Notes under the pieces: generated by a model
Told to the model about the DNA's origin: nothing
Seen by the model: only the letters and a program-made list of their open reading frames with translations
The model's database searches: none
Origin: Leptospira neocaledonica
GTDB lineage: Bacteria; Spirochaetota; Leptospiria; Leptospirales; Leptospiraceae
NCBI RefSeq assembly: GCF_002812205.1
Contig: NZ_NPEA01000004.1
Location: 124,001-188,000, forward strand
Length of the DNA: 64,000 bases
Direction of reading: 5' to 3'
Shown here: positions 19,249-30,016 of the stretch, one piece after another
How positions within the stretch are numbered: the stretch's first letter is position 1
Layout of the letters: each line of letters opens with the position of its first letter
Program-made: the position numbers and the translations under genes

Positions 19249-21591
19249 TTATAAAACTAAAATCCAATGGATTGTAGAATATAAGATCCCGCCTATAATT
19301 GCGGAAGAAGCGGAGAACCGGAGGACAGCCGGAATAAATCCATCTGCAGTCTGGAATCTATCCCATAATCCAAGTCTTTTCTGCAATTCTCTTTCCCTAC
19401 CGGGAGTCATTTTAGGATAATCTTTCACAAGAACGGAAGTTTCCGGAGCAGATTCCACCTTCACTTTTTTGTTTAGAGTCCAATTTAAAATTTTGGCCTC
19501 TACAAGAAGTAACTCTTCCAAAGATGCATAACGTAATTGAGATAAAGAGCTATAGGTCGCATTTATCCAAGAATCCACAACTTTTAACCATTCGTTCATA
19601 TTTTCCCTCGTAGGAGGAACAAACTCGAATTTTCCTAGTCCGGCAGCCCAAGAATCGATTCCCAATCGTTTTAAAAGTATCGGGTCTAACTCTATCCTTT
19701 CCGCATGCCTGAACACTATCTCAAGTGCATTAAAAAGTTCTGTTCCTGCTGCAACAAGTCGGTCCAATTCTTTGGAGCTGACATCTCTATCCGCAGTTAC
19801 TATCATATAAGCGTTATTAAAGAACCCTTGAGCATCTACTACATCCGTGCGAGAATGATCCGCGTAATGTAAGACTCCCAATAGACCGGATAAATATTCC
19901 GGCCAACCTTTTCCTATTTCCTTTGCTGCCTGAAAATATGCGGAATGGCAAAGTTTATCATGGTCGAAGACCCTTTGCAAAGCCTGCTCGTATTCTTGCC
20001 GAATCGTTTCGATCGACTTGGGCAATTCCCGCTTTTTGATTTCGGCTCCTCGAAATCGGATAACTCCATCGGGAGGTACTAAAAATCCATCTCTCAGAGC
20101 GGAAAGTAATCCAAGCTCCCTTTCTAAATTTCGCAATTTTTCCAGATCTTCGGATAAGACCGGAGGATATAACTCTTTCAAAGTATTGGATAAGGATTCA
20201 ATCTTAAGATCGAAAAAGTTTTCCGGCCTCTCTGCGTATAGAGTGAAGGAGCGCCCTAAATAAGCTCCTCTATATTTACTGTTTAAATATTCCTGCTGGT
20301 ATTCCTCGTCCAGTTTTCCGATCAAACCCTCGTCGGTAGATACTTCTTCCGGAAAATTTATAAGAAGTTTTTTCATAAATTTTTCCTTAAGTTCTTCCGG
20401 ATTGTCGAAGATCACCCAACTTTCTCTATCATCTAGTTTTGCTGAGATATACCTTCTTTTAGCGTTATTTTCTCTCTCATGATTATAAGGATGTGTTGCC
20501 CACATCTTGGGAGGCTGTGCAATGTCGGTTGTAAACACCCTATGCTCGCTCGCATTCGTTTCAGGAAGAACTGTAACCCTACAGTAACCTGGATCATTTA
20601 GAATTCTGCCCATATGATCTATTGTACGCAAATGTACCTTGAAAATATTCGCAGTAGCCTTATGTTCCTGTGCTTGCCTATAAAAGAAACTCTGCGCGCT
20701 GTCCCAAGTAGAATCCGCTGCTTGCAATTTATGTAATGCATGGATCAATGCGTCACTTCCAGTTACAGATACCGCGACTAAATCCGCCTGGAACTCCATT
20801 TCTCTAGAAAGAGCATGCTGGGCCATAAGTACCAAATTGAAAATAGTCTCCAGAGAAGCGCGCAAAGACCAGATCGCTATCCGCATAATCCAAAAGATCC
20901 AAGCCAATCTAAGATCCGTATAAGACCAACTTTTTAAAAAATTATCTAATGCATCCCTTCTTGCAATGATATGAGCTGCGATTTGTTGAGCTATATAAAC
21001 CCAATTGCCGACAGCCATACTTCTTTGTGCAAAATGTCCGAACTCGTGAGCAAGTACTGCTTTAAGTTCGCTAATCGTAAGAACATTCACAAGCCCAAGG
21101 CCGATCTCCAGATTCTTTTTAGACGGGAAGAAAAAATTCAGAATAGATAGATCATAGAATACGCAAGCATTTACCCTTGAAGAAAGAAACACTCTATGAG
21201 GTCTAGGAGCTCCAGTTTCATCGGCCAATCTATATAAAAACCGGAACAGTTGAGGTTCACTTTCCTCCTTTACCTCATATTCTTGGGAAATTTCTCCTTT
21301 CTTCACGAAGAACAATGCCTTAAGCATAAAAAAGGCGATCATACCCGAAGCCAAGGCGGAGATAAAAGTAAATATATCTGAATTTTTAGAACGGAAGCCT
21401 ACAGATACCAAATAATAAGTAGCCCAGGTAAACCATGCAGTGATCGCAATATAAACGATTGCAAATCCAATAAGTCCGACTACGGCCAGCCAGAGATTTC
21501 TTTTATGATTTTTAGTAGGGATCGTCAGATCTTTCGGAACATGAAGAGGGTTTTCGGGATATACAAACTCCATACATTCGTTTCCTTCCAT
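19249..21591 (-). CDS. Large M48-family membrane zinc metalloprotease
   Basis: This 780-residue M48 (HtpX/Ste24-like) peptidase has two N-terminal membrane segments (~33-65 and ~73-95). The zinc motif AHEFGHFAQ has H182, E183 and H186, and the third ligand is expected in SREMEFQADLVAV near residue 265. A long C-terminal extension without a clear domain ends in a further hydrophobic segment (ASSAIIGGILYSTIHWILVL). It is much longer than HtpX (~290 residues). A role in membrane-protein quality control is inferred. Confidence 0.9.
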   Translation of the reverse strand: MEGNECMEFVYPENPLHVPKDLTIPTKNHKRNLWLAVVGLIGFAIVYIAITAWFTWATYYLVSVGFRSKNSDIFTFISALASGMIAFFMLKALFFVKKGEISQEYEVKEESEPQLFRFLYRLADETGAPRPHRVFLSSRVNACVFYDLSILNFFFPSKKNLEIGLGLVNVLTISELKAVLAHEFGHFAQRSMAVGNWVYIAQQIAAHIIARRDALDNFLKSWSYTDLRLAWIFWIMRIAIWSLRASLETIFNLVLMAQHALSREMEFQADLVAVSVTGSDALIHALHKLQAADSTWDSAQSFFYRQAQEHKATANIFKVHLRTIDHMGRILNDPGYCRVTVLPETNASEHRVFTTDIAQPPKMWATHPYNHERENNAKRRYISAKLDDRESWVIFDNPEELKEKFMKKLLINFPEEVSTDEGLIGKLDEEYQQEYLNSKYRGAYLGRSFTLYAERPENFFDLKIESLSNTLKELYPPVLSEDLEKLRNLERELGLLSALRDGFLVPPDGVIRFRGAEIKKRELPKSIETIRQEYEQALQRVFDHDKLCHSAYFQAAKEIGKGWPEYLSGLLGVLHYADHSRTDVVDAQGFFNNAYMIVTADRDVSSKELDRLVAAGTELFNALEIVFRHAERIELDPILLKRLGIDSWAAGLGKFEFVPPTRENMNEWLKVVDSWINATYSSLSQLRYASLEELLLVEAKILNWTLNKKVKVESAPETSVLVKDYPKMTPGRERELQKRLGLWDRFQTADGFIPAVLRFSASSAIIGGILYSTIHWILVL

Positions 21592-21675
21592 TTATGAGAT
21601 AGGTATAACAAATAAAGCTCGGATTACGAGATTCCCGACAAGGGAATCCAATTTTTTTGGGGATTTAAAGTACTT

Positions 21676-22359
21676 TTAGTGAGAGTCAATCGGAATACGA
21701 TTCAATTTTTCCAATTCCAAAACTCGAGAACAGAATTTACCGGCAGATTTCACATTATGTGTCACCCAAATAATAGTAACTCCTTCTTTCCGATTTAGAT
21801 CGGAGAGCGCCTGTAAAACCTGATAATTTAAAATTGGATCTAATGCGGAGGTCGCTTCATCTAAACATAAAATTTTGGGGCGGCAAATTAGCGCACGAAG
21901 AAGAGAAAATCTTTGGAGTTCTCCGCCCGAAAAAAAAGAAGGAAGTCGATTTCTATCCTTATCTTCCAAACCCAAGACAGGGAGCCACTGTTCTAGTAAA
22001 GACTCGTATAAGTTTTCTTCTTTGAATAATTGCAGAGGTTCTCTTAAACTTTTTTCCAAGGTCCAAATCGGATTAAAAACCAAAACAGGATCTTGAAAAA
22101 CCGGTTGGATCCATCTGGCTGGGATTTCTTTTTTGGATTTTCCGAAAATCCGAATGTTTCCCGTTTTTTTCCAAGAAGAAGGAATCGGAAGGTCTAATAA
22201 TAGTCGTAAGAGTGTGGACTTTCCGGAACCGGAACGACCTAAAATTCCGAGAAATTCTCCTGAGTCTATTTGTAGGTTTACTCCGGACAAGTACGTCCTT
22301 TCGGAAGAAGATAGGGAAACTTCTTCCAAAACGATGATCGGGTCTTTTTTCTCGGACAC
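21676..22359 (-). CDS. ABC transporter ATPase, peptide/nickel (DppF/OppF) type
   Basis: This 227-residue ATPase has Walker A GRSGSGKSTLLRLL, a Q-loop in the peptide-importer style (WIQPVFQDPVLVFNPIWTLEKSL), the signature FSGGELQRFSLLRAL and Walker B ILCLDEATSALDP. The DP-x-x-x-FNP pattern is typical of OppD/OppF-type subunits. No permease or binding protein lies next to it, so it is an orphan here. It is divergent from the HMG-CoA lyase gene. Confidence 0.87.
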   Translation of the reverse strand: MSEKKDPIIVLEEVSLSSSERTYLSGVNLQIDSGEFLGILGRSGSGKSTLLRLLLDLPIPSSWKKTGNIRIFGKSKKEIPARWIQPVFQDPVLVFNPIWTLEKSLREPLQLFKEENLYESLLEQWLPVLGLEDKDRNRLPSFFSGGELQRFSLLRALICRPKILCLDEATSALDPILNYQVLQALSDLNRKEGVTIIWVTHNVKSAGKFCSRVLELEKLNRIPIDSH

Positions 22360-22411
22360 GAATACCGGTTTAGTGCTTGCTTAGAATTCTGACAACCAAT
22401 CCCTTAAAGAC

Positions 22412-23308
22412 ATGAGTTTGAAAATTACGGAAGTGGGACCAAGAGATGGACTCCAAAATGAAAAGTCGGAGGTTCCAACAGAAGATAAACTAGTTTATAT
22501 CCAAAAGCTGGTCGCTGCCGGCCTAAAACATATAGAAGCCACCTCTTTCGTAAGAAAAGAAAACATTCCTCAGTTAGGAGATGCGAAAGAACTCTCCGCC
22601 TCCTTGGATCTTAAAGGAGATGTTCATTTCAGCGCACTTACTCCAAACCTAAAAGGATACCAAGCTGCAATCTCTTCCGGATTTAAAGAAGTAGCAGTGT
22701 TCACTGCCGCGTCTGAATCATTCACCAAAAAAAATATCAATCGCACCATCCAAGAGTCTATAGACGGTTTTAAGGAAATTTTTGCGGAAGCAAAGAAGGA
22801 CGGAGTATTGGTCAGAGGTTATGTTTCCACAGTGATCGATTGTCCGTATGAGGGAAAAATTGATCCGAAAAAAGTTTTAGAAGTTTGTAAAATACTTTTG
22901 GACCAAGGTGCGTACGAGATCTCTTTAGGAGAAACCATAGGCACGGCGGTTCCCGCAGAAGTAGAAAAATTGCTCAACATTCTTCTGAAAGAAATTCCCA
23001 CAGATAAATTGGCCGGACATTTTCATGATACATATGGAATGGCAATCTCGAATGTCCAAAAATCGTACGAGTTAGGAATTCGATCCTTCGATTCTTCTTC
23101 CGGTGGTTTAGGGGGTTGTCCTTATGCAAAAGGTGCATCCGGAAACTTGGCCACGGAGGATTTAGTTTACTTCTTCCATAAATCCGGAATACAAACAGGG
23201 ATAGATCTTTCTAAATTATTGGAAGCTTCAGCATTTATGGAAGGGATCTTACAAAGAAAATTAGCTTCTCGTTCCTATATCGCATTAAAAGCAAAAGCAG
23301 CTTCTTAA
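22412..23308 (+). CDS. mvaB: Hydroxymethylglutaryl-CoA lyase
   Basis: This 298-residue enzyme cleaves HMG-CoA to acetoacetate and acetyl-CoA, the last step of leucine degradation. Landmarks: VGPRDGLQNE (catalytic arginine and aspartate) at residues ~8-17, HFHDTYGMA metal ligands near residue 205, and the signature GGLGGCPYAKGASGN with the catalytic cysteine near residue 238. The homocitrate-synthase relatives lack this cysteine loop. No other leucine-degradation gene is close. Confidence 0.93.
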   Translation: MSLKITEVGPRDGLQNEKSEVPTEDKLVYIQKLVAAGLKHIEATSFVRKENIPQLGDAKELSASLDLKGDVHFSALTPNLKGYQAAISSGFKEVAVFTAASESFTKKNINRTIQESIDGFKEIFAEAKKDGVLVRGYVSTVIDCPYEGKIDPKKVLEVCKILLDQGAYEISLGETIGTAVPAEVEKLLNILLKEIPTDKLAGHFHDTYGMAISNVQKSYELGIRSFDSSSGGLGGCPYAKGASGNLATEDLVYFFHKSGIQTGIDLSKLLEASAFMEGILQRKLASRSYIALKAKAAS

Positions 23309-23331
23309 GCAGATATCGCAAGGAACTATAA

Positions 23332-24246
23332 GTGGGCCGTTCTTCTGTTCCGAAAGAGAAAAACTTGAAAAAAAGTTTCGATCTTCTGTACAGGAACTAT
23401 ACCAAACCTGAATTCTTAGACTCTGATCCGTTATTTTTATGTTATCTTTATGATTCTCCGGAAGACAGAGAATTTGTAGGACTTCTCTCTGCGTTATTCG
23501 CCTATGGAAATGTAACCGCGATTAGGGGATTTCTATCCAGACTTCTGGAACCGATGGGCAAACATCCCAAACAATATTTACTTTCTCACGGGACCAAGAT
23601 TTGGAAAAACAAATTAGGACCTTATCGTTTCCAAAAAGAAAAGGACATTCTTCTATTCTTACAAGCGATCCGATTGGCTTATCTGGAAATTGAAAAATCA
23701 GGAGAGAAATTTTTAGAATCTTGGTTTAGCCCGATCCATCCTGCAGATACAGGTTTAGAAAAAAGAATTGCCGGTTTTCAATCCAGGCTTTCCGAAATTT
23801 TAAACGCCTTGGATCCGAGTTGGAAATCCTACGGCCTAGGTTTTTTGATCGGACTCGGAAATCCTAAATCCGCACATAAACGTTATTGTATGTTCTTAAG
23901 ATGGATGGTCCGTAAAGAAGAACCGGATCTGGGCTTGTACAAGAACATACAAACATCCGAATTATTATTTCCTTTAGATACTCATATCAATCGTCTTTCT
24001 AATATTTTGGGGATTACGGAAAGAAGGACTTCTGATCTCAAAAAATCCAGAGAAGTCACCCAATACTTCCAAAAATTTTATCCGAAAGATCCGTTGAGAA
24101 TGGACTTTGCTCTTTGTAGACTTGGGATCTTGCGTAAATGTAGGAGCATTTATATCGCAGAGCTATGTGAGTCCTGCGATCTGAAAGAGGTTTGTAAGAT
24201 TTATGAGAAGAGGAGGAAGACAGTTGGTACCGCCACGGAGAATTGA
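23332..24246 (+). CDS. TIGR02757/DUF2400 family protein
   Basis: This 304-residue protein starts at GTG with AAGGAA ten bases before it. The N-terminal half has YDSPEDREFVGLLSALFAYG. The C-terminal half has FPLDTHINRLSNILGITERRT and a cluster of cysteines (LCRLGILRKC, ELCESCDLKEVC). This recalls the helix-hairpin-helix/Fe-S region of endonuclease III-type glycosylases. A DNA-repair role is therefore an inference. Its stop codon falls within the tRNA-Glu gene on the other strand. Confidence 0.82.
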   Translation: MGRSSVPKEKNLKKSFDLLYRNYTKPEFLDSDPLFLCYLYDSPEDREFVGLLSALFAYGNVTAIRGFLSRLLEPMGKHPKQYLLSHGTKIWKNKLGPYRFQKEKDILLFLQAIRLAYLEIEKSGEKFLESWFSPIHPADTGLEKRIAGFQSRLSEILNALDPSWKSYGLGFLIGLGNPKSAHKRYCMFLRWMVRKEEPDLGLYKNIQTSELLFPLDTHINRLSNILGITERRTSDLKKSREVTQYFQKFYPKDPLRMDFALCRLGILRKCRSIYIAELCESCDLKEVCKIYEKRRKTVGTATEN

Positions 24247-24299
24247 ACTCCGGTTACCAGGATGAAAACCTGGTGTCCTAACCACTAGACGATGGCGGC
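24225..24299 (-). tRNA. tRNA-Glu (anticodon TTC)
   Basis: The cloverleaf folds from the minus strand: acceptor GCCGCCA with TGGCGGT (first pair a G-T wobble), anticodon stem CCAGG/CCTGG with loop TTTTCAT giving anticodon TTC, and T arm CGGAG-TTCAATT-CTCCG. The 3' CCA is encoded, unlike in the three other tRNAs here. It lies 17 bases after tRNA-Lys, probably on one transcript. Confidence 0.95.
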
Positions 24300-24316
24300 G
24301 TTTTTTTAGCTCAGCT

Positions 24317-24389
24317 TGAGTCGTTTGGGATTCGAACCCAAGACCCTCTCATTAAAAGTGAGATGCTCTACCGACTGAGCTAACGACTC
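24317..24389 (-). tRNA. tRNA-Lys (anticodon TTT)
   Basis: The minus-strand cloverleaf has acceptor GAGTCGT/ACGACTC, anticodon stem TCTCA/TGAGA with loop CTTTTAA giving TTT, and a standard T loop TTCGAAT. It is 73 nt with A as discriminator and no encoded CCA. It is transcribed before tRNA-Glu. Confidence 0.95.
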
Positions 24390-24547
24390 GAACGTAAGAA
24401 CACGATATTTTTCGGCCCTCTCTGGTCAAACGAATTTCCAATAGTTTTTTACTAGTTTGGAGAAGTTTCCAAACCCGAAAAATTTAGCCGCTTCGCTCCG
24501 AAAACCCTCGTTTGAAGGCGACACTATAGGAAAAACTTTGTCCAATT

Positions 24548-25834
<1,287 letters not shown>

Positions 25835-25929
25835 TCATTCCTGTTTCTTTTGTATCTGACCGATTGTTTATATATAAATTCAATTTTGGACGCTCTTCTC
25901 TTTCAAACCGGTTTCCCGTCATTCAATTC

Positions 25930-26934
25930 TCAAGTTCGTTCCAACACCGCTTCCAATGCGTCTACATTGATCGCAAATCCGCAGGCGTCTTTTTGGGTTC
26001 CGGAAAATAATTCGTAAAGATGGTCATACGCCCCTCCGGTTAGAACCGGTTCTGAACTCCCTGATACATACCCTTGGAAAACAAATCCGGTATAATATTC
26101 CAAATCCGGAATCAGGGTATAATCCGAACAAAATTCCACACCGGGAGTTTTGCCGAGAGAACCTATAATTTCTCCGGTTTCGGAGATGATCTTTTGGAAA
26201 GAATTAGAAAGTCCTAAAGAAGCAAACTTTTTACCTAGATCTTCCTTATGAGAGACAAATCCCAAACATAAAGATTCTAATACCGGGAAAATTCTGGAAG
26301 CGTTTCGGCTCTCCAGAAAACGACGGATCTCAGGAAGGTTTTTCCTATATAATAAAAACGATAATTGCCTTTTTTCGGATCTGGAAAGTTCCAAGGACTC
26401 CAAAACAGAATGAAAAACTCCTACGTTACCAAGGACTACAGTTAATGGCGAACGCAGTTTAATTCCGGAGAATAAACCGGAAATCTCTTTCAAAATTCCT
26501 AAAATAGCTGGGGCGCCGGAACCGCCTATATGTTCTGCACCTACTTGTAGGATCTCTTTCCGAGATCCGCTCTTACGCCCATAGTCTCTGAAAATTTTTC
26601 CCTGATAAAAGATACGTTGGTTTTCTTTGCGGTGCGCAAAACCGGCCATACCTTTTACAGCCTGTACAGTCAAATCCGCGCTAGGAGAGATCTCATTTCC
26701 ATCAGAATCTCTGAATCTATATAAAGCAGAGGAGTCTTCTGCTGACATGGTAAGCAAAAAAGAAGAAGAATAATCAAAAGAAGGTAAAAATACCTCAGAG
26801 TATTTGAATTCCTTGAGCTTGGAACTCAGGGAATTGAGAAGTTCCCTTCTTTCCGAACTCTCGTTCGGTCCAAAAAAATGAAATCCATCCGGGATCCATT
26901 TTTTCTCGCTAAACTCTGGAGGATTATGTGTCAT
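25930..26934 (-). CDS. hisZ: HisZ-like ATP phosphoribosyltransferase regulatory subunit
   Basis: This 334-residue protein is related to class II histidyl-tRNA synthetase but lacks the anticodon-binding domain. It shows RFRDSDGNEISPSADLTVQ (motif 2 area), QRIFYQGKIFRDY and SRKEILQVGAEHIGG. The final segment LTGGAYDHLYELF is typical of HisZ. HisZ activates the short HisG in histidine synthesis. The hisG gene is not in the window. The purA-hisZ neighbourhood supports the call over hisS. Confidence 0.85.
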   Translation of the reverse strand: MTHNPPEFSEKKWIPDGFHFFGPNESSERRELLNSLSSKLKEFKYSEVFLPSFDYSSSFLLTMSAEDSSALYRFRDSDGNEISPSADLTVQAVKGMAGFAHRKENQRIFYQGKIFRDYGRKSGSRKEILQVGAEHIGGSGAPAILGILKEISGLFSGIKLRSPLTVVLGNVGVFHSVLESLELSRSEKRQLSFLLYRKNLPEIRRFLESRNASRIFPVLESLCLGFVSHKEDLGKKFASLGLSNSFQKIISETGEIIGSLGKTPGVEFCSDYTLIPDLEYYTGFVFQGYVSGSSEPVLTGGAYDHLYELFSGTQKDACGFAINVDALEAVLERT

Positions 26935-27060
26935 CTGTCTTTACGAAAAGCCCCAAAGAACAGTTCCTTTTGGCTAGGGTAGAATTCAAATCGTTTTTCC
27001 CAAAAAATAGAATGACAATAAGCCTTCCAAGGATAGAAAGTATTCTCCGGAAATCGCGTA

Positions 27061-27078
27061 TCGAACCTTAAAGTTCGA
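27061..27078. promoter_or_regulatory. Inverted repeat upstream of the acyltransferase fusion gene
   Basis: TCGAAC and GTTCGA flank a six-base spacer CTTAAA, 53 bases before the start codon. It could be a regulator site or a small hairpin in the 5' leader. No known regulator is matched. Confidence 0.3.
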
Positions 27079-27130
27079 GCTCTAAGCACCGAAACCAGAT
27101 TAACCGCAAGACTTACATACTGAGCGTACC

Positions 27131-29143
27131 ATGGCAGAAAAAGAACAATCCGTCGGAAGATGGCAGAAGGAATTCTTCGAGAACATTCACCTTTTCAAAA
27201 GATCAGGGATGAGCGAAGAAGAAGCAAAAAAGATACTTCAAAAATTTCTTTATCTTTGTTCCGTAACTCCAATGCCTCCGGTCATGGATGTTTTTAAAGA
27301 TCCATCCTCTCTCGAAAAAATCGGTGTTTATACCCCTCCTGAAAAGAAGGCCCGCGAATTCATGATCGAATTCCTTTCTCCTATCATGAAATTTTTTACG
27401 GTAGAAGGTATCGAAAACTTAAGCGCAGTTAAACCTTTGATCGGAAAATACCCGGTCACCTTGATTTCCAACCACCTCAGCCATTTGGATGCTCCTGCAA
27501 TCTTCCAACTTTTATATCACGCTTCTCCAGAAGGTAGAGAAGTCGCGGAACAATTGGTGTTCATCGCCGGACGTTTAGCATATGAGCCTGATTTTACCAG
27601 ACTAGGGCTGTATATGTTCGGGACTCTGCTTGTTTGTTCAAAAAGAGATATGGCGGATAACCCAAGTCTTTCCGACGTAATGACCAAAATTAATATGAGG
27701 GCATTCCGACATTCCCAAAAACTACAACAAGAAGGAAAGATCGCTGCAATCTTCCCAGAAGGAACCAGATCCAGAGACGGAAGATTAATGCCTTTTGTGG
27801 ACACTGTCTATCACTATGTTGCAAATAAGGTCATTCTTCCAATTTCTTTGGAGAAGACCGACAAAATCCTTCCTACCACAAGTTTACTTTTCAATCAGGT
27901 AGCAGGAAAACTAACGATCGGTAAACCTGTGTTAGTTGGGGAATTGTCCAAAAAGGAAATGGCTCATTTCCCTAAGGATATTGAACATCTTCCATTCCCT
28001 GAACATGGAGACAAAAAACAATTCCTGATCGATAATTTAGCTTTGCTTGTAGGACAAAACCTAAACAAACACCAACATGGTATTTACAGGAACTTGTACA
28101 GTGCGGATGCAAGAGACCAAAACAAACTGATCAAGGTGCCTAAAGAACCAAAAGAAAAAGTGGTCGTGATCGGAAACAGCAGTATGGGAATTGCGATCGC
28201 AACCGTACTTGCAAACAAAGATATTAATGTTTTAGTTTATCATCCTGACAGCGAATATACTTCTCAGTCCAATGCAGAAAGAAGAGATCTCAGAACTTAT
28301 TCTCTCTATAAACTTCCTCCAAACCTAACATTTACTTCTGATCCGGAAGAATTAAAAACAGCGACCTTGTTTATCCAAGGAACCAATCCTTGGGAATTGC
28401 ATACGATCTATCCAGATCTGCAACCTCATCTTTCTAAGAACAAGGCTCCATTCTTCAATATTATCAAAGGATTTACGAGTGCAGGTTTGATCCTGGACGA
28501 TCTGCAACATGGATTAGGATTGGAAGATGATAGGATTGGAGTGATCTCCGGTGCTTCTTATCCGGACCAGATCATGGAAAGAAAAATTTCAGGATTCGAG
28601 ATAGCGGCCGTGAATGAGAGCCTAATACCTCGTATTCAAAAATTATTAACTACTGGTTATATTTTCCCAAGACCTGCGATCATTCCTACCGATGTAAAAG
28701 GGGTCCAATTAGGTGGAGCTCTCAAAACAATTTACGCTCTTGTAATGGGAATTGTAGAAGGTTATTTCCAACAAACCCTAGGCGGGAATGTGGATAATTC
28801 CCTATTCCATCTTTCTAATCGTTTCTTCAACGAAATGGTAAAAGTGGGAGTTAGTATGGGAGGAAAACCGGAAACATTCCAAGGTTTATCCGGATTGACC
28901 GACTTTATGTTATCCTGTTTTGGAACGGATGCAAAAGACAGAAAGACCGGCTACGATATAGCAAACGGCCATCCTTCCGAGAAGATGTCTAACGGATTCT
29001 ACGGATTGAAAGTAATGCCAAACCTAATGAAAATAGATCCGAACGAGGTTCCAATCATGTATGCAGCTTACGAAGTTGTCATCAATAAGAAAGACGTTCG
29101 CAAAGTTGCAGAAGGAATGGAAGAAAGACTTTCGAGAGTGTAA
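27131..29143 (+). CDS. Fusion of glycerolipid acyltransferase and glycerol-3-phosphate dehydrogenase
   Basis: One 670-residue chain carries two enzymes. Residues ~95-300 are a PlsB/PlsC-type acyltransferase: NHLSHLD (H115, D120, the HX4D site) and FPEGTRSRDG (~208-217). Residues ~340-665 are GpsA-like: nucleotide-binding VVVIGNSSMG, catalytic-lysine region GGALKTIYALVMG, and GLSGLTDFMLSCFG with DRKTG. The pair would reduce DHAP to glycerol-3-phosphate and acylate it, the entry to phospholipid synthesis. The dehydrogenase glycine loop departs from GxGxxG, so activity should not be taken for granted. Confidence 0.87.
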   Translation: MAEKEQSVGRWQKEFFENIHLFKRSGMSEEEAKKILQKFLYLCSVTPMPPVMDVFKDPSSLEKIGVYTPPEKKAREFMIEFLSPIMKFFTVEGIENLSAVKPLIGKYPVTLISNHLSHLDAPAIFQLLYHASPEGREVAEQLVFIAGRLAYEPDFTRLGLYMFGTLLVCSKRDMADNPSLSDVMTKINMRAFRHSQKLQQEGKIAAIFPEGTRSRDGRLMPFVDTVYHYVANKVILPISLEKTDKILPTTSLLFNQVAGKLTIGKPVLVGELSKKEMAHFPKDIEHLPFPEHGDKKQFLIDNLALLVGQNLNKHQHGIYRNLYSADARDQNKLIKVPKEPKEKVVVIGNSSMGIAIATVLANKDINVLVYHPDSEYTSQSNAERRDLRTYSLYKLPPNLTFTSDPEELKTATLFIQGTNPWELHTIYPDLQPHLSKNKAPFFNIIKGFTSAGLILDDLQHGLGLEDDRIGVISGASYPDQIMERKISGFEIAAVNESLIPRIQKLLTTGYIFPRPAIIPTDVKGVQLGGALKTIYALVMGIVEGYFQQTLGGNVDNSLFHLSNRFFNEMVKVGVSMGGKPETFQGLSGLTDFMLSCFGTDAKDRKTGYDIANGHPSEKMSNGFYGLKVMPNLMKIDPNEVPIMYAAYEVVINKKDVRKVAEGMEERLSRV

Positions 29144-29170
29144 ACAAAGTAGAATACCTCTCTTAGAGTC

Positions 29171-29216
29171 AAAACGGCGAGCGGAGTAATTTCCTTTTCG
29201 CCGTTTTTATTTTCCT
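29171..29216 (+). terminator. Rho-independent terminator after the fusion gene
   Basis: AAAACGGCGA pairs perfectly with TCGCCGTTTT around a 17-base loop, followed by a T-rich tail TTATTTT. It lies 28 bases after the fusion-gene stop and reads rightward. Confidence 0.85.
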
Positions 29217-29225
29217 ACCAAAATT

Positions 29226-29900
29226 TTATCGTCCGTTTACGAAAATTTCCAGCAACCCTTCTGATAGAGCTTCTATCTCGGTAGCTCTTTCTTTCAGAAG
29301 TCGGAAAGTTTTTTGTAATGCGATCTCCATTTCTTCTTTAGGAACTCCGAATGTAGTCAGTCCCAGTTGGATGACTGTAGCCATCATTCTGAGTCTGTCT
29401 ATTTTTCCGGAATGTACCATTTCTTCCAAAAGACTTTGGAATACACCTCTGAATGCCAAGGTGCGGATCAGGTATTCCTGCTCATCAAACTCAGGATTAT
29501 ATTTTTCGAATAAGGCTTTACTTCTATATGAGCCTCGGTTTCCGATCATGTCGGTCACACCTTGGGTTTTATAAGCAGCCAAGTATGTTTCCGCTATGGT
29601 GAGTTTTTTCTGGCAAAGATAGAATTGTAATCCTACTTCCATGGCAAAAACCAAAGGAGGATCCATTTCACCTACCAGACGTTCTGCGGTCTCGCCTGCT
29701 TCATTGAATACTTCTCCCGCGATTGCGAGGAGTATCTCTTCCTTGTTCTTGAAAAAATGATACAAACTTCCGGTAGTGATCTCTGCTTCCTCGATGATCC
29801 TACGTATGGTCGCCTTCTCATATCCTTCACTTACGAAAAGTTTTCGGGATACTTCTAAAATTTTCGCCCGAACTCGATTGGACTGTTCTATTCTCTTCAT
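29226..29900 (-). CDS. TetR-family transcription regulator
   Basis: This 224-residue regulator has a TetR helix-turn-helix at residues ~10-55 (ILEVSRKLFVSEGYEKATIRRIIEEAEITTGSLYHFFKNKEE in pieces). The rest is an unrecognised all-helical ligand domain. It lies downstream of the FGGY kinase gene on the same strand, 117 bases after it. A perfect palindrome before the kinase gene is a likely operator for a TetR protein, and this is the closest candidate. Confidence 0.9.
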   Translation of the reverse strand: MKRIEQSNRVRAKILEVSRKLFVSEGYEKATIRRIIEEAEITTGSLYHFFKNKEEILLAIAGEVFNEAGETAERLVGEMDPPLVFAMEVGLQFYLCQKKLTIAETYLAAYKTQGVTDMIGNRGSYRSKALFEKYNPEFDEQEYLIRTLAFRGVFQSLLEEMVHSGKIDRLRMMATVIQLGLTTFGVPKEEMEIALQKTFRLLKERATEIEALSEGLLEIFVNGR

Positions 29901-29980
29901 CTGTTGACACCCTGCCTGAACCGAGATCGTGAATTCTATTCTTGAATCACAAAAATATCCATACCCTTAAAAGTGTATTT

Positions 29981-29998
29981 CATAAGGAGTCCCTTATG
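29981..29998. promoter_or_regulatory. Inverted repeat before the TetR gene
   Basis: CATAAGG and CCTTATG flank four bases, in the gap between the kinase stop and the TetR start. It could be an operator for the TetR gene or a weak hairpin at the end of the kinase transcript. There is no clear T-run on the minus-strand side. Confidence 0.35.
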
Positions 29999-30016
29999 GG
30001 ATAAGCTCGGTCCTTT

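Noticed and set aside
24455..24474. GTTTGGA/TCCAAAC hairpin between tRNA-Lys and purA
   Set aside because: It has no T-run on either strand and no clear partner gene, so I do not call it a terminator.
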